Shown here: positions 10,722 through 22,102 of the stretch, piece after piece
Numbering within the stretch: the stretch's first letter is position 1
Layout: each line of letters begins with the position of its first letter
DNA from: Dimorphilus gyrociliatus
Taxonomy: Eukaryota; Annelida; Polychaeta; Dinophilidae
Reading direction: 5' to 3'
DNA length: 64,000 nt
Assembly: GCA_904063045.1 (NCBI GenBank)
Contig: CAJFCJ010000013.1
Location: forward strand, 186,001-250,000
Position numbers and translations under genes: made by a program
The notes under the pieces: generated by a model
Seen by the model: only the letters and a program-made list of their open reading frames with translations
Told to the model about the DNA's origin: nothing
The model's database searches: none

Positions 10722-11320
10722 TTAATACTGTATTTTCGGCGCATTCTTATGTTGAATAATTCTTGTGTAGTTCGATACCGGATAATTAACATATTGTTCC
10801 CCGTACAATGTTCTCTCCCCTAATTTCCTTTCGACATCCTTAAATAGTCTCCTTTTCTCGGCTGAAACTTTAGGCAAGCGCAAATCAATCGAATCGATAC
10901 GGTCGTAGACTCTTGGCGTTATTGGCTTTTGAAAATGTTCGGATAACCATTCTGGATGAACCACGAAAGAGGATCTGAAATATCCGGTCGTTGTGAAGAC
11001 GCTTCTCCTATGTACCGGCGGGTTGACATTTTTATAACGTCGTCCAGATTTCTTTCCGGTAATTGGATCACGGTCCGTTAATTTTGGTAGAGTTAATTGC
11101 GTACTGTAATGTAAAAGTTTTGTTTTAATGAGTAACGAGATAAGGTGAGATATCAGCAAAATGAGGAGGAGGACAAAGAGTTACTCTCTCATTATGTGGT
11201 TTGTTATTTTAGCCCTTACCCTTCTATGAACTGTCTATTTACTTCATTATTCCTATTAATCAACGCGCTCGGTGTTCCGGCGACCGTCTGGGGCGAATCG
11301 CTGTAAATTGCAGTAGTCAT
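10722..11320 (-). CDS. Small two-exon basic protein, unknown function
   Basis: Exon 1 is 11220-11320 (starts MTTAIYSDSPQTVAG, donor GTAAGG). Exon 2 is 10722-11103 (acceptor TTACAG). The join is in phase and gives about 160 residues. The protein is basic and Tyr/Pro-rich, with no signal peptide or membrane helix. It has short motifs such as RRSVFTTTGYFRSS and an EQYVNYPVSNYTRI-like C-terminus. Its size and make-up resemble small microtubule-inner or sperm axonemal proteins, but I do not recognise the family and that is only a guess. It is convergent with the PTB-like gene, with 78 bp between stops. Confidence 0.6.
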
Positions 11321-11780
11321 AACCTTCTAAAACATTCTAAAGCTCTCAACTGCAACCGCGCAGTTGCCATTGACTATTCCTATTCGATCTTCATAAATTA
11401 TAAATAGGAATTTGGCCTACTTTCTCCTTTTTTTTTTTTTTACTTCAACTAATCCTTCGACCTCAAAAAAGACGCACGCAGAATAAAAAAGCATTCAGCC
11501 AACTATTCAAGCGTATTGAACATAAACATATCATAAATAATAGTGTAATGAAGCACAAAATACTTTCAACAGTTAATATTAAAAGCAGGTTTATAAAAAA
11601 AAAAGTTCCATTATTCTATTATTGTTTTTTATATAATTTTCGTTTTGTTTATCATTAATATTTTTATGTCTTTTTTTTGTTTCTTTCTCATTTTTTTTTA
11701 GATACTTTTTGTTAAGCAGACTTTTGCTTTTTTTTTTTTTGATTTTCTATCAATTTTTCTCCTGTTAGTAGTTTACAAAA

Positions 11781-11811
<31 letters not shown>

Positions 11812-11850
11812 TAGAAAATAAAGAAATCTATTCATAAACACTATATATTA

Positions 11851-11902
<52 letters not shown>

Positions 11903-12077
11903 ATATATTTGTATATTTATATAAAGATAAACAATAAATCCATAATAATATGTTTATGTATATATGCAAATATATACTACATATATGTTCAAAGATTATA
12001 TATATTTATATATGTACTGTACGCATATAAATTGTCTAGTATATATTTATATACATAGATACATAGATGTATGAAAT
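11321..12077. other. AT-rich spacer with long TA runs
   Basis: No coding signal. It has poly-T tracts and several TA dinucleotide runs (about 11781-11806 and 11861-11897). It contains the 5' region of the small minus-strand gene and the 3' flank of the DENN gene. Confidence 0.7.
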
Positions 12078-15000
12078 TTATATTAAATTGTGTAAATATT
12101 TAGAGAAACGGGACCTACCCTTAAAGAAATTGTTCATTTTTACTCTGAAAAAATTTTTTATGGGCTGAAAGCGTGAGGTGCCAATTTTTTTGTTAAGAAT
12201 TTTCTGTATTGCATCATTGAAGCTATCTGTAATAAAAACAAAGTTTAAAGTAATGTTTAGTTTCTTTAATAATATATATTATCTGTATACAAAATGTATA
12301 TATATATATATATATATTTGCATACAGTAAAAATATACTGTATTATATATGTATATAATTTGCATTATTAGCTTAAGAATAGTTAAAAGTGTGAATAATT
12401 AAAAACTAACTATATGGCGGTTTCATGGGATCATACCATTGAACGAACAGATCGAAATGAGCTGTTCTCACTAAATTATTAGTAAAACTTTGGACACTCT
12501 TTGGGCGTAAGCTTTCTATAAATTCGTCCCTCTAGTGTGAGAAAAAAAAAAAGAAAGAAATATAAAAAATATCTTATATGGATTTGATAAAATAAATTAA
12601 AGGCAATTTCTTGTGTTCAAAGAATCCCTTCCTTTACCTTGAAATCATAATACATGTCTGATTTATATAAATAATCACTATAATCTTGAAAAAGGGTAGC
12701 TAATAGCCGTTGGAAGCTCTCCCTAATTAAGTCCGAAGCTTGCTCTCTTTTATCTAAAAAAAAATAATAAAGGATATAAAATAAGAAAGGCTACGCTTTT
12801 TGATATTAAATGAATAAAATTGAAGAAGAAAACGGAAATTTACGGCAGGAAATGTTGGATAACGACGCTACAAGTGGTTTTTTCAATTTCTTCGGTAGAA
12901 GTACTGTATCATTTTCTTCGATGCTACCAGAATCCAAGTTAACAATCATTACGTCCTAATAAAATAAAAAAAAAATATTAATAAAAATATTTTATAATGA
13001 TAGAAGTAGAAATTTAGATTATAAAACATTTATAAAAGAACGTCTGAAGGTTATAAACGTCTTACATCCGGAGGGCCATAAACACTTTCTATTTTCTCAT
13101 AAAAATATAGTAGAAATCCGTTTATAGCCGGTCCTGGCTTTTCCATGGTAATTTTCATGCTGGACGGTGTTGCCGGCAAAATGAAATGAGGCCATTTAAA
13201 AGGATATAATAATTCCATGAAGGTCGTTGAAAATTTGGTAAGGACATGCAGATTTTCACTCACGAAGATGAGCTTCGATTCCAATAGAGCAGCAGAGAAT
13301 ATTTTAGTCAAACCCTCAACATCTGTACGCTCCAAAAGAAAGGCATAATCAACTTCCTTCCTACAGTCGACGTATGTTAAATTTAAGGCATAGCTATTGT
13401 TTTCTGACAGTTTCGTAGTCTCATTTTCTTCAGGAATTTTCTCTCTTGTACACTTACGTAATAGAGATCTTATATCGTCAATTTTATTGGCTGTCCTTAA
13501 AGTTTCAACGAAGAGTAGCAATTTATCATATATCTTATCGCATTGGAAATTAGTTAATATGGCATAAATTTCCATTTTATTCTCATTTTTAAAATATATT
13601 CGACGGCAGTACAAATAAGTATAGGCCCCTTCAGCACTTGTTAGAATTTGAACGTAGCCAAAAGAATCCTTTTCCAACTTTTCTAAATCAGGCAATGCAA
13701 GTATCTTTAATGCAGTAATATCGGATTTTTCGGGACAACAGAATTCAAGGTTTACAACTGGTTCATTGTTTATTTCATCAACCGTTAATATAACACATAA
13801 TTCACTGATTCTCGTCGATTTCAGTTTAACGAATTCGTAAACCCCTTCATTCTTTATCACATTTGGATCCTGATGAGAGTTGTAAATTATTAAAAAAATC
13901 AATAACAATAAAATATATCAACAAGACCGGCTAGTTAAAATAGAAGGGACAGGAAATTATTCTACACATATACTTTACAGCACAAGTACTCAACAGAAAC
14001 GACATATGCTAATGATATACATACAATATTAACTGTAATATTATTATTATTTTCTTTTTATATGGAATAAAAAATAGAGAAGAAAAATGCAAAAGTCTAT
14101 CGTTGTATATAATAATTATATTTTTGACAATTTAAACAAAAGAGTACAAACCTGTTTTATACTTTTGGTTCTCTGGAGTTTAGCTTTACATCTTTTATGA
14201 TAAGCAGACGGTTCTTCATCTTCACTGTCGTCTTCTTCGCTTGTCGAAGGTAATTCGCAAGAGTTTACTTTAGCTTTTTCTTTTTTCTTACCTACGATAA
14301 AACAACAACAGATACTTGTTAAAAAATAAAAAGAAAAAAGAAAAAACACATAAAAAATTCTTTAATTCAATTATAATTTAATGTAATTTGTTTTTTTGTA
14401 AAAAAAAAAAAAGATAAAAAAATCTATATATATGCATATATCTAATACATCTGCATATATAGACTATATATATATATATATATAAATTCGATAAATGATC
14501 TAAGCGAAGGAAGATTAATTAATATAAAAAAGAAATTAACCTGATTTCTTCTCGAAAATTCCTCCAGTACTGCTTTTAAGATTTTTGTTCTTATCATATA
14601 TAGGTCTAAAATAAGCATAAAAAAAGAATAAAAAAAAAAGATAGACAATACGAGATAGGAGAAAAAAACGGAAATGGAAAAGAACGAATTGTTTATTTTA
14701 GTTTTAAAAAGGTATTCGTACTAACTTAATAATGTTCACATTGGCATAAGCATTGTCAACTTGCTCTATTACTGGGCAATTAACCTAATGGAATAAAATT
14801 AAATGAAAAAAGAAGAAAAGTAGAAGGCAATAGGAGAACAATTTTATTCTTCTCTCCATTAGGAAAAAAAAATTGCAAACCTCTTCAGCACCGTCTTCTT
14901 TTAAATGGTCATCGTCGAAAGTTTGATCGTATAGTGGATTGTCCTCCATCGTTAATTCTTCTGCGAAAGGAGGAAGTTCCGAATGTCTTCTAGGTACACG

Positions 15001-15713
15001 CTCTTCGTCGGTCGATTTGTCGAATTCGTAAGATTTTATGGTCTCTTTAACATTAACAGATCGTCGTCGAAAGACTGGACTTTTCCTACTGAACAATATA
15101 TTTCCGTCCCTTACTTCACGAGTGAATTTAATCTTATAGTCAGAATTTTCATCAGAATTTTCAAATATTTTACGCCTTTCCGACAAACAAATTTTCTTAG
15201 CGACCTTTAAGCTTGGCATCCGATTAAGATCCATCGGATCTGATTTTTCTAAGAACAGAGGGAAACAATCAAAAATAGTAAAATATACAGTATATACATA
15301 TAATATTAATATAAAATCACTATTCATAAACGATTTTCCATATATACAGTAAATGTATAAATACTAACAGTTATATACTGTATATTTATAGATTTATATT
15401 CATATTTTGTCATCAGAATGTAAAATCTATGTGAAACTGTGGCCTTCATTAAAGTGCAGATAACAAATTAGTCGATGTTAAAGTGTGATACGAAAATCAC
15501 AGCTATTAACTATATCTTATTAAGTCGTTAAACTAAAAATAAATAAGAAATTGTGAAAAATAACTTACTCCTTGCTTGTAAATTTACACCGCTTTCAAAG
15601 CGTTTCGTCAGACATTTGACGTCTACGTCTCCGTTATAATATCCAGGACGTTGCATACGTTGTTTTCTCGAACAAGAGAGTAAGTCGTTTCCCTTTAGGG
15701 AAGCGGTACTACT
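12078..15713 (-). CDS. DENN-domain Rab GEF, DENND2-like
   Basis: I could join these exons in phase, 5' to 3': 15569-15713, 14881-15248, 14726-14784, 14541-14605, 14152-14291, 13066-13869, 12844-12955, 12638-12753, 12406-12531 and 12078-12226. The N-terminal half is disordered and charged. The large exon 13066-13869 carries uDENN and core DENN: YTYLYCRRIYF, then EGLTKIFSAALLESKLIFVS, then ELLYPFKWPHFILPATP. The next exons give a dDENN-like segment with DVMIVNLDSG and LLPKKLKKPL. DENN proteins exchange GDP for GTP on Rabs; spacing and the dDENN linker best fit DENND2 (Rab9-type traffic). The last exon adds a basic tail. If its splice donor is not used, the protein ends at the TAG at 12406-12408. 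The true start may lie upstream of 15713. Confidence 0.8.
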
Positions 15714-16240
15714 CTAAAACATGAAAAAAGAAAAAGATTCTTTGTTGAGAACAAAAAAAAATGGTATAATTAATTGAGTTAAAAGATAAATTTTCTGCTA
15801 AGTACACTTATTCTCCACATAGAGTATATGTATGTGAAAAAAAAAATAGAACAAATTTTAAATAATACACTCTTTACAGTAAAAAAGAAGGTTTTGTATC
15901 TTTTTGTGTAGCGTTTCAGGCAGTTATTGGGACAAAAATAAAAAATAGTTATTAAAAATAAAATTCTTAAAATACGATACCATCTTCTTCAAAAAGACAA
16001 AAAGAACGTTTTTCCCTTAGAAAATGAATATGCACTTAGTTGGCTTTCACTTCCTCAAATTTAATTCCTATTCTTCTTATTTCTCTCTCTTACACAACGG
16101 ACAGATTTATTTGTCACCTAATACGTGAAGAGATTTATAAAGGCGCCTTAAATGCAATAAAAATATACCAAACTATATTAGTTTGCGGTATTTCGCCTAA
16201 ATCAGGGAATGACAATATATATATATATAAATATATACAG

Positions 16241-16273
<33 letters not shown>

Positions 16274-16816
16274 GTTTATATATACAGATAAAACCTGTAA
16301 CTGATGGTTTTTGTGGACAGTTTCAGCTTTAACTGAATTACTTACCGGATATTGTGGGAATATGATAAATTTATGCCCAAACTAAATCATTACAAGCTTC
16401 TACATCGAATTAAATAGATAGTTTATAAGAACTTTTTCTGATTTGATTTTGTCAAAATTTCCTGTAGAGCCATTTTGTCGTCTGCTTCGCGGGCCAGGTT
16501 AAGGTTGTCACAAAATATTTAAATAACAAGCTGTTCATGTTGTTTTGACCAAGTTTTTATTCAAGATTGTCATTAATAATTGGTTTTTTTTGAAAAATAT
16601 AATGAATATTTTACATATTATTTGAAAAAGAGTAATCAAATTACAATAGACATTTATACGAGGTTTCCGAAAGTATTTAAGAACTTCCGGTAGGCGGTCA
16701 GCCTTTAATTGGGCGAACAATTGATTATACGAGGACTAGTTTAATATATTTTTGATTGAGAAACAACGAAAAATACACAACAAACACATCATCGCCCCGA
16801 AAGTAGTGTGTTTCCA
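15714..16816. other. Non-coding spacer with TA repeats
   Basis: No convincing exon. It probably contains the DENND2-like gene's 5' end; a GAAGAAGATG followed by a GT donor near 15980 on the minus strand could be a short first exon, but this is unproven. It also holds TATACAGTATA-type repeat elements near 16235-16275 and the 3' flank of TP53I11. Confidence 0.55.
16235..16275. repeat. TATACAGTATA-seeded TA repeat
   Basis: Two TATACAG elements bracket a TA run. The same core recurs at about 4528, 12335, 15289, 15375, 17465, 20325, 21190, 21260, 22279, 35306, 48085, 48398 and 63271 in introns and spacers. Confidence 0.7.
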
Positions 16817-18204
16817 TTATTCTGATGTCTGAGCTAGATCGTTTGTCGACGACGAATGTTTTAGTTTAGCCGAACAACCACCAGTTTTTTCGTTAAGAAC
16901 GTGATAAAAATAAAGAGTCATGACAAACGCTAAACAAGGTAGAACCACGCCGGCGGCCTTAAACGATTTCGTTGTTTGTAGGAGATATAGGCCTGGCACT
17001 GTATAACAGGAATAAAGAAGAATTAATTTAAAAAAAAGGGAAAAAATAATAGTCTATTTATAGGCAATTGACTTGTCTAACCTATTCGTAAACGAAGAAA
17101 AATAACGTGACAATAACGATACAACCGAATAAAACTGGAACGGTGCAAACCAATCTAGGATTAGGGTAGACAGACACTGCAATAACAATTGATTACATAA
17201 GTACTGTATAAATATACGTAAAAGCAGAGGCGACATTGAGCGTAAACACCTCATCAATTCACGTTCAACGACAAACAAAAGCGACCGAATAAAAACAGAT
17301 ATACAAACTTACTGAAAAGTAGATAGAAGAAGACTACAATGGCCATAATCAAAATTCTTTTTATAAAATCCCTATCTTGAGATCTTGATGCCGCGAAGAA
17401 AAAGAATGAGAAGCCAGCTGTAAAGGAACGCCCGAAAATGGGCCGTTAGACAAAACTTTATACATACAGTATATATATATATATGTGTGTAGAAAGTTTA
17501 TACTCTTGATGTTTTATAACATAAAAAAAAAAGTAAGTTGAAGAGAAAGGAGGGATAGAAGGGAGAAAGAAAGAAAAAAAAAAGAAAAAAAGAGATGACA
17601 CAAAAAAAGCCCTTGTAGGGAAAAAAGGAAGAGAAGATGAGATAGAGATACTCAAATCTCATTTGATATGACACAAGAAAATGAGGAAGGGATAAAGGAA
17701 AACATACCGAAAAAAGCACCAGCAAAAGTCCGTAGAACAAGTGCAGTATCGCCGCTATCATCTTTTGGATAACTACCATATGAATGACGAAAGAAATGAA
17801 GCGGAGCGACTAGAACCCATATTCCTAGCAGGATAAAAGCCACTGATAGGGTGTACAACCAGGAAATTAATCCTTTCGGTAGTTTAATGTACAATTGTTC
17901 ACTATGGCCAAGGATTTGAGAAAGCTGTCGTGAAAAGGGGAAGAAAAGCAATAATATAATAGGAAAAAAAGCTAATATAAGGAAAAGAAATATTTTTTCG
18001 ACTGAAAGCAAATTACTCTTTCCATGCCTTTAATCGTCTCACCTTTGACCTATGGACATCTCCGTCGTCAGTTTCCCCTACTCCAAGTAATTTTCTCGTC
18101 TTCAAACGACTGTGTAGATCACCACTCGAATGTTTCCTATTTTTCATTGAAGATGAGGATTGCAGAAAAGACGGCGAGTAAACGTGCGATTGAGAGACAG
18201 AAGC

Positions 18205-18247
<43 letters not shown>

Positions 18248-20018
18248 TGTGTATGTATGTTTGTGAGAAGATGGATAGGGAAAAAAGGACGAAAAGAGGA
18301 GAGATTAAAATAAGGTAAATAGAAAGTAGAGTAGAGGAATAAGGGAGAAATGCGAAGAAAAAAAATAAAAGAAAACGACCTTGTTTCTTTCCTGTTTACC
18401 TTTTATTTTTTAACCCAGTAATATACTTAAAATTTCATTTTAAAAAGAAAAAGGTATTGTATAAAATAACTCTTCAGCCTACTTTTTTTATATCGCTTAT
18501 CTATCGACGCACGTGGATATTGGCTAAGCGGGAATAATTTGCTGATTTATTGGGGATTTTATAATACTATAAATTGGAATGTCGCAAAGCTATTTTTTTC
18601 CGTGTTAATGCGTCCAACACGTTGCCAAATTATATATTGATCGGGTTTAAATGGTTAACTGTCTCCCACCAAATGTACATCAAAGTTTCCGGTACAGTTG
18701 GCAAGGCAACGCGTGCACTCTACTTGGGTAAGGAATATTTAATTATAGGCTTATTCGGAGATCCTCTCGATCTCCGTGTATATAGTCCGACTAACATTTT
18801 GCAGTCTATTAATAAAATGTCAGTGACGAAAATGCGCTTGCACACAGCTTATTACAGAAGCCTAGATTTTTTCTCCCTATATTCTTCATATTTCCTCTTA
18901 TTCTTTTCCTAATTTTTCTTGAGTTTTTCTAACACTAGCCTTATAATTAGCTATCTATCAATGATTACCGTAATAATAATACTAATAATATAAACGATAA
19001 AAAATAAAGATTATGAAGAAAGAAAAATAATTAAAACTTCTCTTTTGGAGCCAACAACGTACCGTTCGAGCTTATGAACGTGACCTATTGCTTTGTTGAC
19101 GATGCTAGTAGCCGTTGATCCGCTTTCGGCCATTGCATCAGGCGATAGACGTCAAAAAAAAGTGACGCCTCAAAAGCCGATAGGTAGCGCTTTTTTCTTT
19201 AAAAAAAAAAGGACTACGTATACAATTTCTTGTTTTGTTAGTCTTTTCGAAAAAAATAAAAAGCCTCTCATTATCACAATCAGTTATTTGGCTTGAGGTA
19301 TGAAACGGTTTAATATTCCTTCTCTTGCAACATGGCGTGATAACTGATATCTAAAAATGGTAGGAATTGTAGGAAATTGTCGCATGTTAATTACCGTAAT
19401 AGAAAATAGAAAAATTCTACTTTTAACCCTTTGACTAAGGAAAAGTTTTAGAAGGAACCTTTTAGTTTAAAAAGCTTATTAGTAAAACTACATTTGGGGT
19501 AAAATAAAAAGGTGTCTAGAACAACAAAGTTCTAACATCTCTATGGTAACCGATAATATACGAGTTACTTAACTGAATTTCAATGAAGTACTAGTGGAAA
19601 TTTTTAGGTATAAAACTGTTTTGATAATAGATAGCCGACTAGGAAAATCGACTCTCTCTCTCTCTCTCTCTCTCCATCTTAGCTTATAGATAAAGAAATA
19701 AAATGAAATTCGGTTACTCTATCTAAAGATAGGACGGAGGATGAAGAAAAAAAAACCACTTGGCTATAGTTAGAATGTTATTTTATAATTATTTCTATAC
19801 AAAAACGAAATTTATGTAACGTAATTATTGGAAAGAAAATATAAAAAAAAAAAGAGAAAGTCTCCTCTTTTTGTTTGTTTCCAATTTTCATGTGATGTTT
19901 TGGGGAGGGAATTGGGATATTGTGTGTTTGTATGTGTTTTTTTAAAGTGTTTAATTTCGTCTTACCTGTAATTATCGTCAGTTTGAGTAGGATCGTCAAT
20001 AAAAGTTCGTCCGTCCAT
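16817..20018 (-). CDS. TP53I11: TP53I11-like multi-pass membrane protein, two alternative last exons
   Basis: Exons: 19965-20018 ([12 protein letters not shown] start), 18043 to about 18137, 17708-17924, 17313-17417, then either 17082-17176 or 16817-16998. The second exon contains [20 protein letters not shown] and VHRSK, close to my recollection of the N-terminal region of human TP53I11. Next comes [19 protein letters not shown] and a membrane helix [19 protein letters not shown]. Two further helices follow, giving about four in all, as in the family. TP53I11 is a p53-induced protein of poorly known function. Either last exon enters with the same phase and adds a final helix and stop. An alternative start is the in-frame ATG at 18145-18147, which would make the 20018 exon unnecessary. 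Confidence 0.82.
18148..19964 (-). other. Putative first intron of TP53I11
   Basis: About 1.8 kb, long for this genome. The exon at 19965-20018 ends with AG of a split codon and the next exon can begin with the G that makes AGG (Arg), so the phases fit across this gap. It contains GA and CT runs (about 18205-18245 and 19652-19673). The plus-strand frame at 18574-18912 has no recognisable domain. Confidence 0.5.
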
Positions 20019-20151
20019 TGGGAAAGTAAACGCTAAACTGCGGCGTTGGTCAGCTACGTGATACAGCCACTTACGGCGCAAGACTCACTAACTTATAAGA
20101 ATATTCATACTCCATGTATTAGTCACATGCTATGGAAAATTTCTACTTTAG

Positions 20152-21194
20152 TTAACGTCTATACGTCAGTTCCAATATGTTCCATTGCTTCTTTCTTAAC
20201 TTTCGCCGTCTGGCAGGTAGTTTAACAGGTTCTAACGAGTTGTTTAAACGTAAACCAGAGTGCTCAGGGGGTGATCTGTAATGAGATATATTTGGCACCA
20301 TAACATATAAATATATATTGATACAGTATACACTGTATATAGTTTTTGGTCTTCAATTTTCCGTAAGTAATTATAATTTCGTCTAATTTACCTTTTGATT
20401 AATGGATCTAATTCGATTAAACATGCCATTTCGTGATAAACATCTTGCAATAAACCATTCAAAAGGGGTCTCTTAGCCCAATCAAGATTTATTTGAGATA
20501 GTGAGGATAACTTTACAAACTCGTCCCTCTTATTTGGAAAATATTTTCCAAAGAGATTTTGTAACGAGATACTTCTATCCGGTAGACCGTTGTCTGCCAT
20601 ATAAGACCGGTAGATTTCCTGTATAGGCTTACATATTCCTAAAAAAGGCAAGGCAAACCAGTATGCTTATCTTACTTGGAAATCGCATTCTCTTTCTAAC
20701 CGGGCGTCATAAACAGCAAGGATCTTTTTCAATTTGTCAACGTCATGACAAAGCTACAGGTTTTAAAACGTATTTAAAAAAAAAACATATGAATGGAGAA
20801 GATTAATTAGCTTATTTTCTTTTTGCAGTTTATTTTTTCTGCATTTTCCATTCTCTTACTGGAAATAACTTTTACAAACTAACGTAATACTTTTAGAAAA
20901 CAATCTAAAGGGAATTTTCGCTTTAAGTACATACCTTTTCGATACCGTCCGTTGACAATAGACGCCATAATTCACCGTTGTGTAGAATACCAGGTGATTT
21001 TTTCAAATCGAAAATGAATACCTGCATATCATCTTCATCTGATTGGTCTTTCACTATCCCAAATCCCAGGATAGACAATTTGCCTATTTATTATCCGATC
21101 AGAAACAATTTATGGCACTACTCTATTATATTTAATATCAATACAGCTTAGATCCCTTCTACGTCCTAACAACAAACTTCATTGTTTAAATATA

Positions 21195-21262
<68 letters not shown>

Positions 21263-21499
21263 TGTATGTATGTATGTATGTATGTATATATATATCTATA
21301 AAATTTCATTTTGTTTATAGAAATCTATCAAGTTCATAACGTTTTATACCTTATATCTATGTTATAAATTATTAAACTCACTGTCGTAGCCATCCAAGTA
21401 AGTTTTATAAACAAACGCCAATCGAGGCCCATTTACCGTTAAGATATGACGAACGAGCCTCCTACTTAAACTGACTTTATCAACCACTAGAATTCTCAT
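20152..21499 (-). CDS. Degenerate 3'-5' exonuclease-fold protein, EXD1-like
   Basis: Exons 21382-21499, 20935-21083, 20676-20753, 20392-20618 and 20152-20275 join in phase to about 230 residues, starting MRILVVDKVSLSRR. Fold landmarks of the DEDD exonuclease family are visible: a strand VFIFDLKKSPGIL, the LCHDVDKLKKIL segment in place of the usual HDCRxDS motif II, and WAKRPLL before the last helix. The motif I position reads AFVYKTYLDG, without an obvious Asp-x-Glu pair, and the motif III Tyr-x3-Asp is not intact (DVYHEMACLIEL). I infer a catalytically dead relative, as reported for EXD1, which acts as an RNA-binding adaptor in the piRNA pathway. The acceptor of the fourth exon is uncertain (TACAG at 20619, or one six to nine bases upstream). 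The last exon is very basic. Confidence 0.7.
21190..21298. repeat. Long (TA)n plus (TATG)n array in an intron
   Basis: About 35 TA units flanked by ACTGTATA motifs, followed by five TATG units and more TA. It lies inside the first intron of the EXD1-like gene and is one of the longest microsatellites in the window. Confidence 0.9.
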
Positions 21500-22102
21500 A
21501 TCCGAGCTAAACTAGGTATTTTTTTTCTTGTATACGTGTTCAGTAATCGATTTTATGTCGGCTTCGATCGGTTAGTTATTTTTTCCTTTTATTTTTCTTA
21601 ACAATGAATGAGGACGTTTTAAGAAAGCAATAATCCATTCCTGCCACCTGTCGTTGTAATCACGCAACTAATTGGGCCTAGCTATCACCGTCTCGCCAGA
21701 AATCGGAAATAAGTTAAGGAAAGTGTCGCTTTTGTAGGTGTTAAAGTAATTTCGGCTAATATCAATCAACTTACTATATACGTATTAAACGTATACGTAC
21801 ATACGTATTTTTCTAAAAATGAAAGGGGCGTAAACATAAAAAAAAAACTTATTTTTAAAACTAATAGTTAATTGAAAAAGGTGTCTTTATTACTTCGAGA
21901 CCTGTCGCTGTATTTCTACTGTCAATCATCATTTCGAAACGGTTTTCTTTTCTCTTTCTTTACAACAAAATGTTTAAGAAAAAAAACAAAAAAGAAAAAA
22001 AAAACTAATTTGAATATTTCAAATCTTTTTCTTTTCTTTTTATTTTTCGTTAAAGTTTTTTCTAAAATGTTTTTTTTTTTTTATACAATCTTTTTATTTT
22101 AG
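21500..22102. other. Intergenic spacer
   Basis: The 5' flank of the EXD1-like gene and the 3' flank of the peptide precursor gene. It is AT-rich, with Lys- and Phe-rich open frames that are translations of poly-A and poly-T. No gene seen. Confidence 0.65.

Noticed and set aside
18574-18912. Plus-strand frame of 112 codons in the TP53I11 intron
   Set aside because: Ends in a Phe/Leu/Ser-rich run, has no domain, and opposes the surrounding gene. A 17-bp stretch (TTTCCGGTACAGTTGGC, about 18685) recurs near 53166, but one chance match of that size is not surprising in 64 kb.
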